DNA of 64,000 nt from CAVVDT01 sp963747005 (GTDB taxonomy: Bacteria > Pseudomonadota > Alphaproteobacteria > Rhizobiales > Aestuariivirgaceae). The stretch is from NCBI GenBank assembly GCA_963747005.1, contig CAVVDT010000007.1, positions 62,001 through 126,000 on the forward strand, written 5' to 3'. A model generated the notes under the pieces. The model saw only the letters and a list, made by a program, of their open reading frames with translations, was not told the origin of the DNA and did no database searches. Position 1 is the first letter of the stretch. Each line of letters opens with the position of its first letter. A program made the position numbers and the translations under genes. Of this stretch, positions 8,655-17,505 are shown in pieces.

Positions 8655-8987
8655 GACGGTTATGCAGCCTCCGCCACAGTACACTTTCACAACGCCAATC
8701 CGAACCGGGTCGATGCCCTCCCGCGCCCTTGCCAATCCGGTCGATGACCGACCGCCGACCAAGTCGCTATTGCAGGTGCCAGGAAGGCATGGATTTTCCG
8801 TTGCGGCGAGGATACCCCGATATTTACAACAAATGCTCACCAAACCCGCAGCTAGGCCAATTGGTCCGGTCAATTGCTGGTCCAGCCACTCCCCGTCGCC
8901 ACATGAGCAAACCCAACGCGGCGGCATGAAACCACAAGATGCCCGCGTTGGACAGCCGGATCGTCAATATGGTTGAGAGTGCCGAGC
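8655..8987. other. 333-base gap without a convincing gene
   Basis: This lies between the start of the wecB-like gene and the stop of the DUF1501 gene, both on the minus strand, so it should contain the wecB promoter. Open frames here have no family-like sequence, no good ribosome-binding site and Pro/Arg-rich content. I see no strong hairpin or repeat. The composition is less GC-rich than the flanking genes around 8820-8860. Confidence 0.5.
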
Positions 8988-10136
8988 CTAAAGCAAGGCG
9001 GGGTCGTTGCCGACTTCAAGGCCGGGGAATACCGCCGATGCAAGCTGCTCGCGCCCGGCGCCATAGAGGCCCATCAGCAGCCAGGCGATGTAGCGGCGGA
9101 CGTCGTCGACCGGTTTCAGGTCACGATCCTCATAGAGATGCCCATCGCCAAGCCCCGGCCATGCGGGGCCGACCATGCGCCCGCCATTGATAGCGCCGCC
9201 GCCGATCAGCATGAGCCCGCCGGTGCCATGGTCGGTGCCGAGGGTGCCGTTGATGCGCACCGTGCGGCCGAACTCGCTGACCGCAACGAATGTGGTCTTC
9301 TTCCACAGAGGGCCAAGCTCTTTTTTCAACTCGAGGATGCCGTCGGCCAACTGATGGGTCGGCTGGCGCAGGATGCCGGCCTGGTTCTGGTGACTGTCCC
9401 AGCCGGTTACCGAAATGGCCGCTATGCGGGCATGGCGCGAGAGCATCCGGGCGGCCAGCCTGGCGTAGCTACCGGTCACGGTCTTGCCATGGCCGGCGGT
9501 GCCGTCGATGTCCTCGCTCTCGGAGATGATGGCCTGTTTGAACGCGGCGGCGAAGTCGTCGTGGCCCTCATACAGTTTGTGCAAGAAGAATTCGATGTCG
9601 CCGTCAAGCCGCAAATCGGTGTTGGGCTGCCAGCGATCGACCTTGTTGGCGCCCGACAGGACGAGCGAACTGGTGGGCATGAGATCGGCGGCGAATTCGG
9701 GGCCCGGCGAGGGCAGCAGCGACAAGAAGCGGTTGAGCCAGCCGTCGTGGGCGCCGGACGGCGAGGCGGTGCCGTTTTCGAGGGAATCCTGCGCTTCGAA
9801 GTGACTGCGGGCGCGGTAGGGCGAGGAGACGGCGTGGACGAAGGCCAGTTCCTTCGATGTCCACATGTCGGCGAGGTCCCTGAGGTCGGGAGTCAGGCCG
9901 AAGAAGCCGTTGAGGTCGATCAGGCCGGTGTCCGGCGTCTTGGCCAAGCCCGGGCGCAGGCGCGCCAGGTCCGGGTCGCCGTAGGGCTGCACGATATCCA
10001 GCCCGTCCATGCCGCCGCGCAGGATGATGAACACGAAGCGATTGTCGCCGGGAGCAGCGGCCACGGCAAGGCGCGGGGCAATGCTGATGAGGCCGGATGC
10101 CAGGGAAGTCTGCAGGAACGCGCGTCGCGAGATCAT
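8988..10136 (-). CDS. DUF1501 family Tat-exported protein
   Basis: 382 residues from the ATG at 10134-10136. That start begins a twin-arginine signal (ISRRAFLQTSLASG, ending AVAAA). Family features are FVFIILRGGMDGLDIVQPYGD, an AVSSPYRARSHFEAQD segment, VSEFGRTVRING, and DHGTGGLMLIGGG near the C terminus. DUF1501 proteins are related to the alkaline phosphatase/sulfatase fold, and most have no known substrate. The Tat signal suggests folding, possibly with a cofactor, before export. It starts four bases after the DUF1800 gene, the usual partner, so the two form an operon. Confidence 0.9.
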   Translation of the reverse strand: MISRRAFLQTSLASGLISIAPRLAVAAAPGDNRFVFIILRGGMDGLDIVQPYGDPDLARLRPGLAKTPDTGLIDLNGFFGLTPDLRDLADMWTSKELAFVHAVSSPYRARSHFEAQDSLENGTASPSGAHDGWLNRFLSLLPSPGPEFAADLMPTSSLVLSGANKVDRWQPNTDLRLDGDIEFFLHKLYEGHDDFAAAFKQAIISESEDIDGTAGHGKTVTGSYARLAARMLSRHARIAAISVTGWDSHQNQAGILRQPTHQLADGILELKKELGPLWKKTTFVAVSEFGRTVRINGTLGTDHGTGGLMLIGGGAINGGRMVGPAWPGLGDGHLYEDRDLKPVDDVRRYIAWLLMGLYGAGREQLASAVFPGLEVGNDPALL

Positions 10137-10140
10137 GGGG

Positions 10141-11511
10141 TCACCGGCTGTTGAATTCCGCGCTCGCCAGCACCAGTGCCAGTCCGCTGCGGCGCGAGGC
10201 GGCATTGGCGATGATGCCGCGAATGTGCGGGCTGGCCGTTGAACCAAGTACGGCATCGAGAAAGGTGACCGGCTCGGCGATGGCGGCGTTGTCGGCGGCC
10301 CTGCCGATCCAGTCGAGGCGGTCGGCGAGCCCTGCCGGAGTGATCCAGCGCTCGTTCAAATCCGGCCATCCAGCCGGTGAAGGCGCCAGCCACAGGCCCT
10401 CGTCAAGTTTGGCAAGCGCCCCCACGGTCATCGGGTTGGGACGCAGGTGGCCCTTCTTTTCGACGGGCTGCAACCATAGGGGCGGGACCACCAAGGTACG
10501 CAGGGCGGAGACGATGAAGTCGTAGGGCGACTTGCGCTTTTCACCGAAGCGAGACACCGCTTCAGGGGCCGTTACAAGCGCCTCATAGACGTCCGGCAGA
10601 TTGCCGTCAGTCTCGGTGAAGCGCGCCGCCAGCCGCGCGACGGTCTCGGGTGAGGGATCGTCGGCAATGAAATGCATGCACAATTTTTGTGCAATGTGAC
10701 GGGCGGTGGCGGGGTGGCGGGCAAAGTCCTCAAGCGCGGCGATGATATCGTCCTCGCCATGCGAAGTGCCGCCGTAAGTCTTGCCCATGATGGTCTTGAC
10801 CCCGGGCTCGGCAGCACCGCGGCGAAAATGGAAGAGGCCGGTATTATTGTCATAGTTCAATCCGGTGAGCAGCCGGGCAAACTGGATCACGTCGCGCTGG
10901 GTATAACCGCCTTCGGCGCCAAGCGTGTGCAGTTCGAGGACCTCGCGCGCCAGATTTTCGTTCAGGCCCTTGTTATGGCGCTTGCCGATCATCGAGTCCG
11001 GTCCCACCGAGGCGCGCTGGTTGAGAAAATCGAGCATGGCGGGGTGCATGGTCGAGGCAATTAGCATATCGGCGAAGCGGCCGCCCAGATGGGGCCGGAT
11101 GACTTCCGTCTCGAAGGGACCGGCGAGCATCCTGACCTGGCCGACGGTGGCGGCCGACACGGTGAAATGATTGCCCCAGAACTGTACGAGGCGTTCGACG
11201 AAGCCGAAGGGCGACGAAACGGACTGCGCCAGCTTGGCGTGGCTGTCGCTCATGAAGCTGCCGATGAAGAGCTTGTATCGCTCCTGTTTGAAGACAGTCG
11301 TGCTTTCCATGCTGTTCTTGTCATGGGCGCGATTGATGATGGCAAATTGCTTGATGCGAGGGGGCGAGACGATGTCGGCCAGGAGCGGCGGCTTGACAGG
11401 TGCCCGTTTGACCTGGCCGACCAGATCTGCAAGCCGCTCGGTGGGTGGTGTGTCGGGAAGGCGTCCGAATCCAAATCGAATCGCTGCAATATCGGTCTCG
11501 GCCACGGCCAT
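10141..11511 (-). CDS. DUF1800 family protein
   Basis: 456 residues. The family signatures are the opening IRFGFGRLPDTP, LVQFWGNHFTVSA, NLAREVLELHTLGAEGGYTQ, DVIQFARLLTGL and the HFIADDPS helix. No clear signal peptide is seen. DUF1800 genes nearly always sit next to a DUF1501 gene, as here, and the pair is thought to act together outside the cytoplasm; the biochemistry is unknown. It is the first gene of the two-gene unit. The 217 bases upstream separate it from the divergent reductase fusion. Confidence 0.9.
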   Translation of the reverse strand: MAVAETDIAAIRFGFGRLPDTPPTERLADLVGQVKRAPVKPPLLADIVSPPRIKQFAIINRAHDKNSMESTTVFKQERYKLFIGSFMSDSHAKLAQSVSSPFGFVERLVQFWGNHFTVSAATVGQVRMLAGPFETEVIRPHLGGRFADMLIASTMHPAMLDFLNQRASVGPDSMIGKRHNKGLNENLAREVLELHTLGAEGGYTQRDVIQFARLLTGLNYDNNTGLFHFRRGAAEPGVKTIMGKTYGGTSHGEDDIIAALEDFARHPATARHIAQKLCMHFIADDPSPETVARLAARFTETDGNLPDVYEALVTAPEAVSRFGEKRKSPYDFIVSALRTLVVPPLWLQPVEKKGHLRPNPMTVGALAKLDEGLWLAPSPAGWPDLNERWITPAGLADRLDWIGRAADNAAIAEPVTFLDAVLGSTASPHIRGIIANAASRRSGLALVLASAEFNSR

Positions 11512-11728
11512 GTCGTTGAGCCTTTTAGCGCCGGTCAGAGCCGGATTGCGGCCCGGAACATTGCCCCGGGAGCGGCTGTGAAGAACCGGGAAAATTTCAG
11601 CGCTGTTTGTGGCCGTTTCATGTCGCGCAACGCCGCTGCGAACGGTGCGACCGGCGGATTGGATTTGATTATGGGCTTCATCCCATGTGAAGTTGCGCTC
11701 CCGATATTCCAGTCTGGACGATCCCTCG

Positions 11729-13189
11729 ATGGTGACAAAATTGCATATCCCGCGAACCGAGCTCGCCCCCGGCCTCGATATCGCCCGGATCGTTACCGGC
11801 CTGTGGCAAGTGGCCGATCTGGAGCGCGACGGCGGCAGGCTCGATGCGATGAAGGCGGCCGGCGAACTGGCAGATTATGCGGCGGCCGGGTTCGACAGCT
11901 TCGACATGGCCGATCACTACGGCAGCGCCGAAGAGATCATCGGGGCGCTGGCGGCACGCGGCAAGGCGGCGTTTCGGGCCTTCACCAAGTGGTGCCCGGA
12001 GCCCGGCGACATGACGTCGCAGATGGCGCGCGCCGCGGTGGAGCGGGCCTGCTCGCGCATGAACACCCGATGCATCGATCTCATGCAGTTCCACTGGTGG
12101 CGCTATGAACATCCCGGCTATCTCGATGCCTTGCGCGAACTGGGCCGGCTCAGGAACGAGGGCCTCATCGGCCGTATAGGCCTCACCAACTTCAACACCG
12201 ACCACCTGCGGGTGGTGGTGAAGTCGGGCCTTCAGGTGGTCTCCAACCAGGTCAGCTTTTCGCTGCTTGACCGACGGGCGGGCGAGGCCATGTCGGCCTT
12301 CTGCCTTGCCCACGGGGTGCGCCTGCTCGCCTACGGCACGCTGGCCGGCGGGCTGTTGTCGGAGCGTTATCTCGGGCAGGCGGAGCCGGAGGCGTTCAGC
12401 GACTGGTCGAAGATGAAATACGGCCGCTTCGTTGCGGCCATCGGCGGCTGGGCAGCACTGCAGGTGGTGCTGGAGGCCGCGGGCGACATCGCGCGCAAGC
12501 ACGGCGTTTCGATTGCCAACGTGGCGACCCGCTGGGTGCTGGACCAGCCGGCCGTCGCCGCGGTCATCGTCGGGGCACGGCTCACCGAGCGTGAGCACCG
12601 CGACGATAACGCCCGCGTGTTCTCTTTTGCCCTCGATGACGCGGACCGGGCCCGGCTGGAAGAGGCCTTTGCGCAAACGACGACGGTTCCGGGCGATTGT
12701 GGTGATGAATACCGCAAACCGCCTTTCCTCACCGCCTCGGGCGATCTGTCGCACCATCTGGCGAGCCTGCCGAAGGTCTATCGTGCCGTCGCCGCTAGCG
12801 CGCGGCCGGGCCATTTGATGATCGACAGCGGCAGCCAATGGGAGCCGTTGTGCGGCTATGCGCGGGCGGTCAGGCGGGGAGGACGCATCCTGGTCTCCGG
12901 CACCACCGCCACTCATGGCGCCGGCGAGGTGGTGGCGCCGGGCGATGCGGCGGCGCAGGCCGTCTACATCCTCGACAAGATCGCCGCCGCCATTACCTCG
13001 CTGGGCGGGTGCATGGAGGACGTGGTGCGCACCCGCATCTACCTCGCCGATGCCGATGACTGGGAGGCGGTCTCAAGGGTGCACGGGCGCTATTTCGGCC
13101 ATATCCGCCCCGCCAACACCCTCATCGAGGTGTCGCGGCTGGTGGGCGACTATCTGGTCGAAATCGAGGCCGAGGCCGTGGTGGACTGA
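11729..13189 (+). CDS. Aldo/keto reductase fused to a RidA domain
   Basis: 486 residues from the ATG at 11729; another in-frame ATG lies 42 bases upstream. Residues about 1-320 are an aldo/keto reductase: the tetrad appears as Asp and Tyr in DMADHYGS, Lys in FTKWCPEP and His in QFHWWRYE, with cofactor-binding sequence near AVIVGARLTE. Residues about 360-486 are a complete RidA/YjgF domain (SGTTATHG, AVYILDKI, VVRTRIYLAD with the conserved Arg, and a final VEIEAEAVVD). RidA proteins hydrolyse reactive enamines and imines to ketones plus ammonia, and AKRs reduce carbonyls with NAD(P)H. The fusion suggests removal of an imine followed by reduction of the product. Its stop directly abuts the next start. 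Confidence 0.88.
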   Translation: MVTKLHIPRTELAPGLDIARIVTGLWQVADLERDGGRLDAMKAAGELADYAAAGFDSFDMADHYGSAEEIIGALAARGKAAFRAFTKWCPEPGDMTSQMARAAVERACSRMNTRCIDLMQFHWWRYEHPGYLDALRELGRLRNEGLIGRIGLTNFNTDHLRVVVKSGLQVVSNQVSFSLLDRRAGEAMSAFCLAHGVRLLAYGTLAGGLLSERYLGQAEPEAFSDWSKMKYGRFVAAIGGWAALQVVLEAAGDIARKHGVSIANVATRWVLDQPAVAAVIVGARLTEREHRDDNARVFSFALDDADRARLEEAFAQTTTVPGDCGDEYRKPPFLTASGDLSHHLASLPKVYRAVAASARPGHLMIDSGSQWEPLCGYARAVRRGGRILVSGTTATHGAGEVVAPGDAAAQAVYILDKIAAAITSLGGCMEDVVRTRIYLADADDWEAVSRVHGRYFGHIRPANTLIEVSRLVGDYLVEIEAEAVVD

Positions 13190-14311
13190 ATGGCCGGCGG
13201 GCGGATCGGGTTCATCGTCAATCCGCTCGCCGGGCTTGGTGGCCGCGTCGGCCTGAAGGGCAGCGACGGCGTTGCAACGCTCACCGAGGCCCGCCGACGC
13301 GGGGCGGAACCGGTCGCCGGTGAACGGGCGCGCCGGGCCTTGCGGGCCCTGCGACAGGAAGGCTTTGCCGGCGTGCTTGTCGCAGCGGCCGGCGCCATGG
13401 GCGCCGAGGCGGCGCGGGATGAGGGGCTGTCGGTCGAGGTGGTGGGGGAGGTGCACGACCCGACGACCGCGGAAGATACCAGACAGGCCGCAGGCGCCAT
13501 GTGCCGTGCCGGTTGCGACCTGATCGTTTTTGCCGGCGGCGACGGCACGGCCCGCGATATTCACGCGGTCGTTGGCCAGGATCGCCCCATGGTGGGCATC
13601 CCCACGGGCGTCAAGATGCACTCGGGCGTCTTCGCCACTGGCCCCGAAGCGGCGGGGCGTCTGGCGGCCCGCTTCGCAGCGCGTGCCGGCATGGAGCTCG
13701 AACCGCGCGAGATCATGGATATCGACGAGGCGGCCTTGCGCCGCGGCCATCTCTCGGGGCGGCTCTACGGCTACGGACTGGTGCCGTGTGAGCGCCAGCT
13801 GCTGCAGGCGCCCAAGCGCGGTGGCGCAAGCGATGACGCTGCGGCCATCGCCGCCGCCGCGCGTGAAATCGCCGGTGGCCTCGATCCGGGCACCGCCTAT
13901 GTCGTCGGCCCGGGGAGCAGCGCCAAGCAGGTCCTCGTGGCGCTGGGCATCGAGACCAACATTCTTGGTGTCGATGTGATCGCCGGTCGCCGCCTCATCG
14001 GCAGCGACCTGGGCGAGGCCGATATCCTGCGCCTGACCCAAGGCAGGCCGCTGCACATCATCGTCGGGGTGACCGGCGGCCAGGGTTTCGTGTTCGGTCG
14101 CGGCAACCAGCCGCTGTCGCCTGCCGTTATCCGCCGCGCCGGCAAGGACGGGCTGACCATCATCGCCGGTGCCGGCAAGCTCATCGCGCTGGCCGAACCG
14201 CGGCTCATTGTCGATACCGGCGATCCCGGTCTCGATGCCGCCCTTGCGGGATACCGGCGGATCGTTACCGGAGCGGGCGAGGAGATGGTGATGCGCCTGG
14301 CGGCCGGCTGA
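13190..14311 (+). CDS. ATP-NAD kinase / AcoX-like protein
   Basis: 373 residues, with an ATG immediately after the TGA of the reductase fusion, so translation is probably coupled. The N terminus IGFIVNPLAGLGG and the FAGGDGTARD segment (GGDGT, near residue 120) are the nucleotide-binding signatures of the NAD kinase/diacylglycerol kinase superfamily. GIPTGVKMHSGVFA, PREIMDID and the C-terminal GGQGFVFGRGNQPLS fit the COG3199/AcoX branch. This branch is often found in catabolic operons, where it is not the housekeeping NAD kinase. Here it sits between an imine-handling reductase and a GcvP-like enzyme, so a dedicated small-molecule or cofactor kinase role is possible. Its substrate is unknown. 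Confidence 0.82.
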   Translation: MAGGRIGFIVNPLAGLGGRVGLKGSDGVATLTEARRRGAEPVAGERARRALRALRQEGFAGVLVAAAGAMGAEAARDEGLSVEVVGEVHDPTTAEDTRQAAGAMCRAGCDLIVFAGGDGTARDIHAVVGQDRPMVGIPTGVKMHSGVFATGPEAAGRLAARFAARAGMELEPREIMDIDEAALRRGHLSGRLYGYGLVPCERQLLQAPKRGGASDDAAAIAAAAREIAGGLDPGTAYVVGPGSSAKQVLVALGIETNILGVDVIAGRRLIGSDLGEADILRLTQGRPLHIIVGVTGGQGFVFGRGNQPLSPAVIRRAGKDGLTIIAGAGKLIALAEPRLIVDTGDPGLDAALAGYRRIVTGAGEEMVMRLAAG

Positions 14312-14328
14312 AAGGCCGCCCGCAAATC

Positions 14329-14347
14329 TTGTAGACACGTTGTCTTC
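14329..14347. promoter_or_regulatory. Candidate GntR operator upstream of the GcvPA-like gene
   Basis: TTGTAGACAC starts at 14329. AGACA (14333-14337) and TGTCT (14341-14345) are perfect five-base arms around a three-base spacer. A site with the same 5-3-5 spacing but different arm bases lies upstream of the transporter gene at 17394. Related TGTNKAC elements occur near 22486 and 25487. Binding by the GntR protein encoded at 20482-21231 is inferred. Confidence 0.45.
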
Positions 14348-14407
14348 TTGATGGGCGGGTGGCACAATGCCGGCTCCCAGCGCGCTCGTCGAGGAGGATG
14401 CCGCCCC

Positions 14408-15817
14408 ATGACCGCCAACGTCCCCGCCGCCCATCCGTGGATGGCCAATTCGCTGCCCGACATCAAGCAGGCAATGCTCAAGGAAATCGGCGCCAAAAGC
14501 ATAGAAGAACTGTTCCAGCAGATCCCGGCCGATCATCGCCTCAAATCCCCGCTGAAGCTGCCGCCGGCGCTGCGCTCGGAAAGTGCCCTGCGCCGCCATC
14601 TGGTCGAAACCCTGAAGAAGAACGCGACGACGGAGGACAATCTCAGCTTTCTCGGCGCCGGCTGCTGGCCGCACCACGTGCCGGCGGTGGTGGACGAGAT
14701 CATCGGCAGGGCGGAGTTCCTCACCCCCGTATGGGGCTCGCCGCAATCCGATCTCGGGCGCAACCAGGCGTGGTTCGAATATGCCAGCCAACTGGGCGAA
14801 CTGGTCGGCATGGAGGTGGTGGGCCTGCCGGTCTATTCCTGGGGCTGTGCCATCGGCCATGCCATCCGCATGGCTTCGCGATTGACGGGGCGCCATGAAG
14901 TGCTGGTGCCGCGCTGGAGCGACCCGGAGCGCCTGGCGGTTATCGCCAATTACTGCGAGCCGGGCGAGATGGCCAACCACATCGAGGTGGTCTTGGTCGA
15001 GCACGATCCGAAGACGGGGCTGATCGATCCTGCCGATATCGAAAGAAAGCTCTCAAGCCGGACCTGTGCCGTTTATGTCGAGACGCCTTCCTATCTCGGG
15101 CTGATCGAGACCGGGGCTGCCGAAATCGCCCGGCTCGCCCGTGCCGCCGGTGCCGAGTTCATCGTCGGTGTCGACCCGCTGTCGCTGGGGGTGCTGAAGG
15201 CGCCGGCCGATTATGGCGCCGATATCGTGGTGGGGCCCAACCAGCCGCTCGGCGTCCACATGAATTGCGGCGGCGGCGTCGGCGGCTTCATCGCTTCGCG
15301 CGACGAGGAGAAATATGTGCGCGAATATAACGGCTTCCTGGTGTCGATTACCGAGACCGACAAGGCCGGCCAGTTCGGCTTCGCGCTGGCCAGCGCCCAC
15401 CAGACCTCTTACGGCATGCGCGAGAAGGGCAAGGACTGGACCGGCAACTCGGTCTATCTGTGGGCCATCGCCAACGCCGTCTACATGGCCTTGCTGGGTC
15501 CGCAAGGATTTCGCGAGGTGGGTGAACTGATCCTCGCCCGCGCCCGCTACGCGGCGGATCGGCTGGGCGCCATCGGCGGGGTGCGGGTGTCGTTCGCCTC
15601 GGGCTTCTTCAAGGAGTTCGTGGTCAATTTCGATGCCACGGGCAAATCCGTGGCCGAGATCAATGCAGCGCTTCGCGACCACCGCATCTTCGGCGGCAAG
15701 GACTTGTCGGCGGAGCTTCCAGCGCTCGGCGAGAGCGCGCTTTATTGCGTGACCGAGGTGCACACCGCCGACGATATCGACCGGCTGGCGGATGCGGTGG
15801 CGGAGGTGGTGTCATGA
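14408..15817 (+). CDS. Divergent glycine dehydrogenase subunit 1-like protein (GcvPA family)
   Basis: 469 residues from the ATG at 14408, which has GGAGG eight bases upstream. The fold is that of the N-terminal half of the glycine decarboxylase P-protein: IKQAMLKEIGAKSIEELF, LKLPPALRSE, NLSFLGAGCWPHHVPAVV, and a PLP-enzyme-type IVGVDPLSLGVLKAP region. Positions normally reading YTPYQPE and MYDGATA read TPVWGSPQSD and VYSWGCAIG here, so the substrate pocket has changed. The next gene overlaps by four bases. No lipoyl carrier (GcvH), aminomethyltransferase or lipoamide dehydrogenase gene lies in the window. A decarboxylase or related PLP enzyme acting on another amino acid is more likely than glycine cleavage. 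Confidence 0.85.
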   Translation: MTANVPAAHPWMANSLPDIKQAMLKEIGAKSIEELFQQIPADHRLKSPLKLPPALRSESALRRHLVETLKKNATTEDNLSFLGAGCWPHHVPAVVDEIIGRAEFLTPVWGSPQSDLGRNQAWFEYASQLGELVGMEVVGLPVYSWGCAIGHAIRMASRLTGRHEVLVPRWSDPERLAVIANYCEPGEMANHIEVVLVEHDPKTGLIDPADIERKLSSRTCAVYVETPSYLGLIETGAAEIARLARAAGAEFIVGVDPLSLGVLKAPADYGADIVVGPNQPLGVHMNCGGGVGGFIASRDEEKYVREYNGFLVSITETDKAGQFGFALASAHQTSYGMREKGKDWTGNSVYLWAIANAVYMALLGPQGFREVGELILARARYAADRLGAIGGVRVSFASGFFKEFVVNFDATGKSVAEINAALRDHRIFGGKDLSAELPALGESALYCVTEVHTADDIDRLADAVAEVVS

Positions 15818-17364
15818 GCGGCGACAAGCTCTTGCGCGATTATCACGGGGTCGTCTGGGACGAACCGCTGGTGATGCAACTGGGCCATCCCGGCCGGCGC
15901 GGGCAGGTGTTCGATGCCCCCGAGGCGCGGGTGACGGCGGCGGTGGGGGCGGCGGCCGACCTGGTGCCCGAAGTCATGCGCCGCCCCGAACCGCCGGCCC
16001 TGCCGGCGCTTTCCGAGCCGGAGGTGCAGCGCCATTACCTGCACCTGTCGCAGGAGACCCTCGGCATGATGGGCATCTCGCTGTTCGGCACCTGCACCAT
16101 GAAATACAACGCCCGCGTCAGCGAGGACGCCACGCGCCGCCCGGAAATCGCCGAGGTGCACCCGCTGCAACCCAACGACACCCTGCAAGGGGTGCTGGAG
16201 ATCATCCACGGCTTCGATCTCATCCTGCGCGAATTGTCCGGCATGGACCAGTTCGTGTTCCAGGCAGGCGGCGGGGCGGATGCGGCCTATACCCATTCGG
16301 TCATCACCCGTGCCTGGCACGCCGCGCGCGGCGAACTGGAGCAGCGCAACGAGGTGATCACCTCCATCCAGGCGCATCCGTGCAATGCCGCGACCGCGGC
16401 GGCGGCCGGCTTCAAGGTGATCACCCTGCCGCTCGAGGAAAACGGGTATCCCTCGACCGAGGCGCTGAACGCCGCGGTGTCGCCGCGTACCGCCTCGCTC
16501 CTCATCAACAACCCCGACGACATGGGCCTCTACAACCCGCACATCAAGGACTGGGTGCGGATCGTGCACGAGGCGGGGGGTTTGTGCTTTTACGATCATG
16601 CCAACTTCAACGGCGTCATGGGCAAGCTGAGGGCGCGTGAACTGGGCTTCGATGCCTGCATGTACATGCTGCACAAGACCTTCGGGGCACCCAAGGGCGG
16701 CGGCGGCCCGGCGGTCGGGGCCTATGGGGCAAGTGCCGAACTGGCGCCCTTCCTGCCGCGGCCGGTGGTGGTGAAGGAGGACGGCCACTACCGCCTCGAT
16801 TACGACCGGCCGCAAAGCGCCGGCAAGATCCGCGAGTTCTGGGGCAATGTCCCGCAGGTCATCAAGGCCTATGCCTGGGCCCGCGCCATGGGTGCCGACG
16901 GCATTGCGGAAGCCTCCGATATCTCGGTGCTCGCCAACAACTACATGGACACCAGGCTTGGCCGGATTCGCGGCCTGACACGCTCCAATCCCGGCAACAG
17001 CCAGTGGCGCATGGAAATGACCCGCTGGGGCCTCGGCAAGATGAAGGAGGAGACCGGGGTCGGCACCGTCGACGTCGCCAACCGCATGGCCGATTTCGGC
17101 ATCGATCCCTACTGGATGAGCCACGAACCGTGGGTGGTGCCGGAACCGTTCACGCCGGAGGCCGGCGAGATGTACTCAAAGGAGGACATCGATCAGTGGA
17201 TCGCCGTCATCGCACGGATTTCCGAAGAGGCCTACAGCGATCCCGGCCTGGTCACTTCGGCGCCGCACCATCAGCCGATTGCGAAGATCAGGGGCGACTG
17301 GCTGGAGGACCCGAAGGCCTGGGCCATGACCTGGCAGGCCTTCACCCGCAAGCACCGGAAATAG
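15814..17364 (+). CDS. Divergent glycine dehydrogenase subunit 2-like protein (GcvPB family)
   Basis: 516 residues, with an ATG overlapping the TGA of the GcvPA-like gene (ATGA). It carries the PLP-binding domain: FGTCTMKYNARV, EVHPLQPNDTLQG, LELSGMD-like sequence, NNPDDMGLYN, CFYDHANFNGVMG and the PLP lysine Lys288 in LHKTFGAPKGGGGP. The stretch normally reading DSAHGTNPASA is SIQAHPCNAATA here, and the C terminus after about residue 400 is unlike typical GcvPB. The retained Lys and glycine-rich loop mean PLP is very probably bound. Together with its neighbour it should form an alpha2beta2 enzyme of unknown substrate. Confidence 0.87.
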   Translation: MSGDKLLRDYHGVVWDEPLVMQLGHPGRRGQVFDAPEARVTAAVGAAADLVPEVMRRPEPPALPALSEPEVQRHYLHLSQETLGMMGISLFGTCTMKYNARVSEDATRRPEIAEVHPLQPNDTLQGVLEIIHGFDLILRELSGMDQFVFQAGGGADAAYTHSVITRAWHAARGELEQRNEVITSIQAHPCNAATAAAAGFKVITLPLEENGYPSTEALNAAVSPRTASLLINNPDDMGLYNPHIKDWVRIVHEAGGLCFYDHANFNGVMGKLRARELGFDACMYMLHKTFGAPKGGGGPAVGAYGASAELAPFLPRPVVVKEDGHYRLDYDRPQSAGKIREFWGNVPQVIKAYAWARAMGADGIAEASDISVLANNYMDTRLGRIRGLTRSNPGNSQWRMEMTRWGLGKMKEETGVGTVDVANRMADFGIDPYWMSHEPWVVPEPFTPEAGEMYSKEDIDQWIAVIARISEEAYSDPGLVTSAPHHQPIAKIRGDWLEDPKAWAMTWQAFTRKHRK

Positions 17365-17390
17365 GCCCTCTAGGCGGGTCGGCGAAGTTT

Positions 17391-17410
17391 TGCATACTCC
17401 AAGTATACTA
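17391..17410. promoter_or_regulatory. Candidate GntR operator upstream of the amino acid transporter
   Basis: ATACT (17394-17398) and AGTAT (17402-17406) are five-base inverted arms with a three-base spacer, the same geometry as the site at 14333. The element AGTATACTA (17402-17410) resembles the half-sites at 25487 and 25498. It lies 96 bases before the binding-protein start, a normal place for transcriptional control. Role inferred. Confidence 0.45.
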
Positions 17411-17505
17411 TTGACGCTGTCCACATGCTGATCCAACATGTCAAGGTTCGCTCCGGCAACGCCTGACCGTCCAGATGGCCCCGGAGCCAGCCAGGGAGGA
17501 TTGCC

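Noticed and set aside
8624..8976. Small plus-strand frames upstream of wecB
   Set aside because: Several overlapping frames, none with a ribosome-binding site, balanced composition or family features; more likely promoter DNA.
13073..15004. 643-codon minus-strand open frame
   Set aside because: It is antisense to the RidA, kinase-like and GcvPA-like genes, all with clear families. Its translation is His/Arg/Gly-rich without motifs, as expected for a shadow in GC-rich DNA.
14408..17364. Ordinary glycine cleavage system
   Set aside because: No GcvH, GcvT or lipoamide dehydrogenase is present, and key substrate motifs differ.
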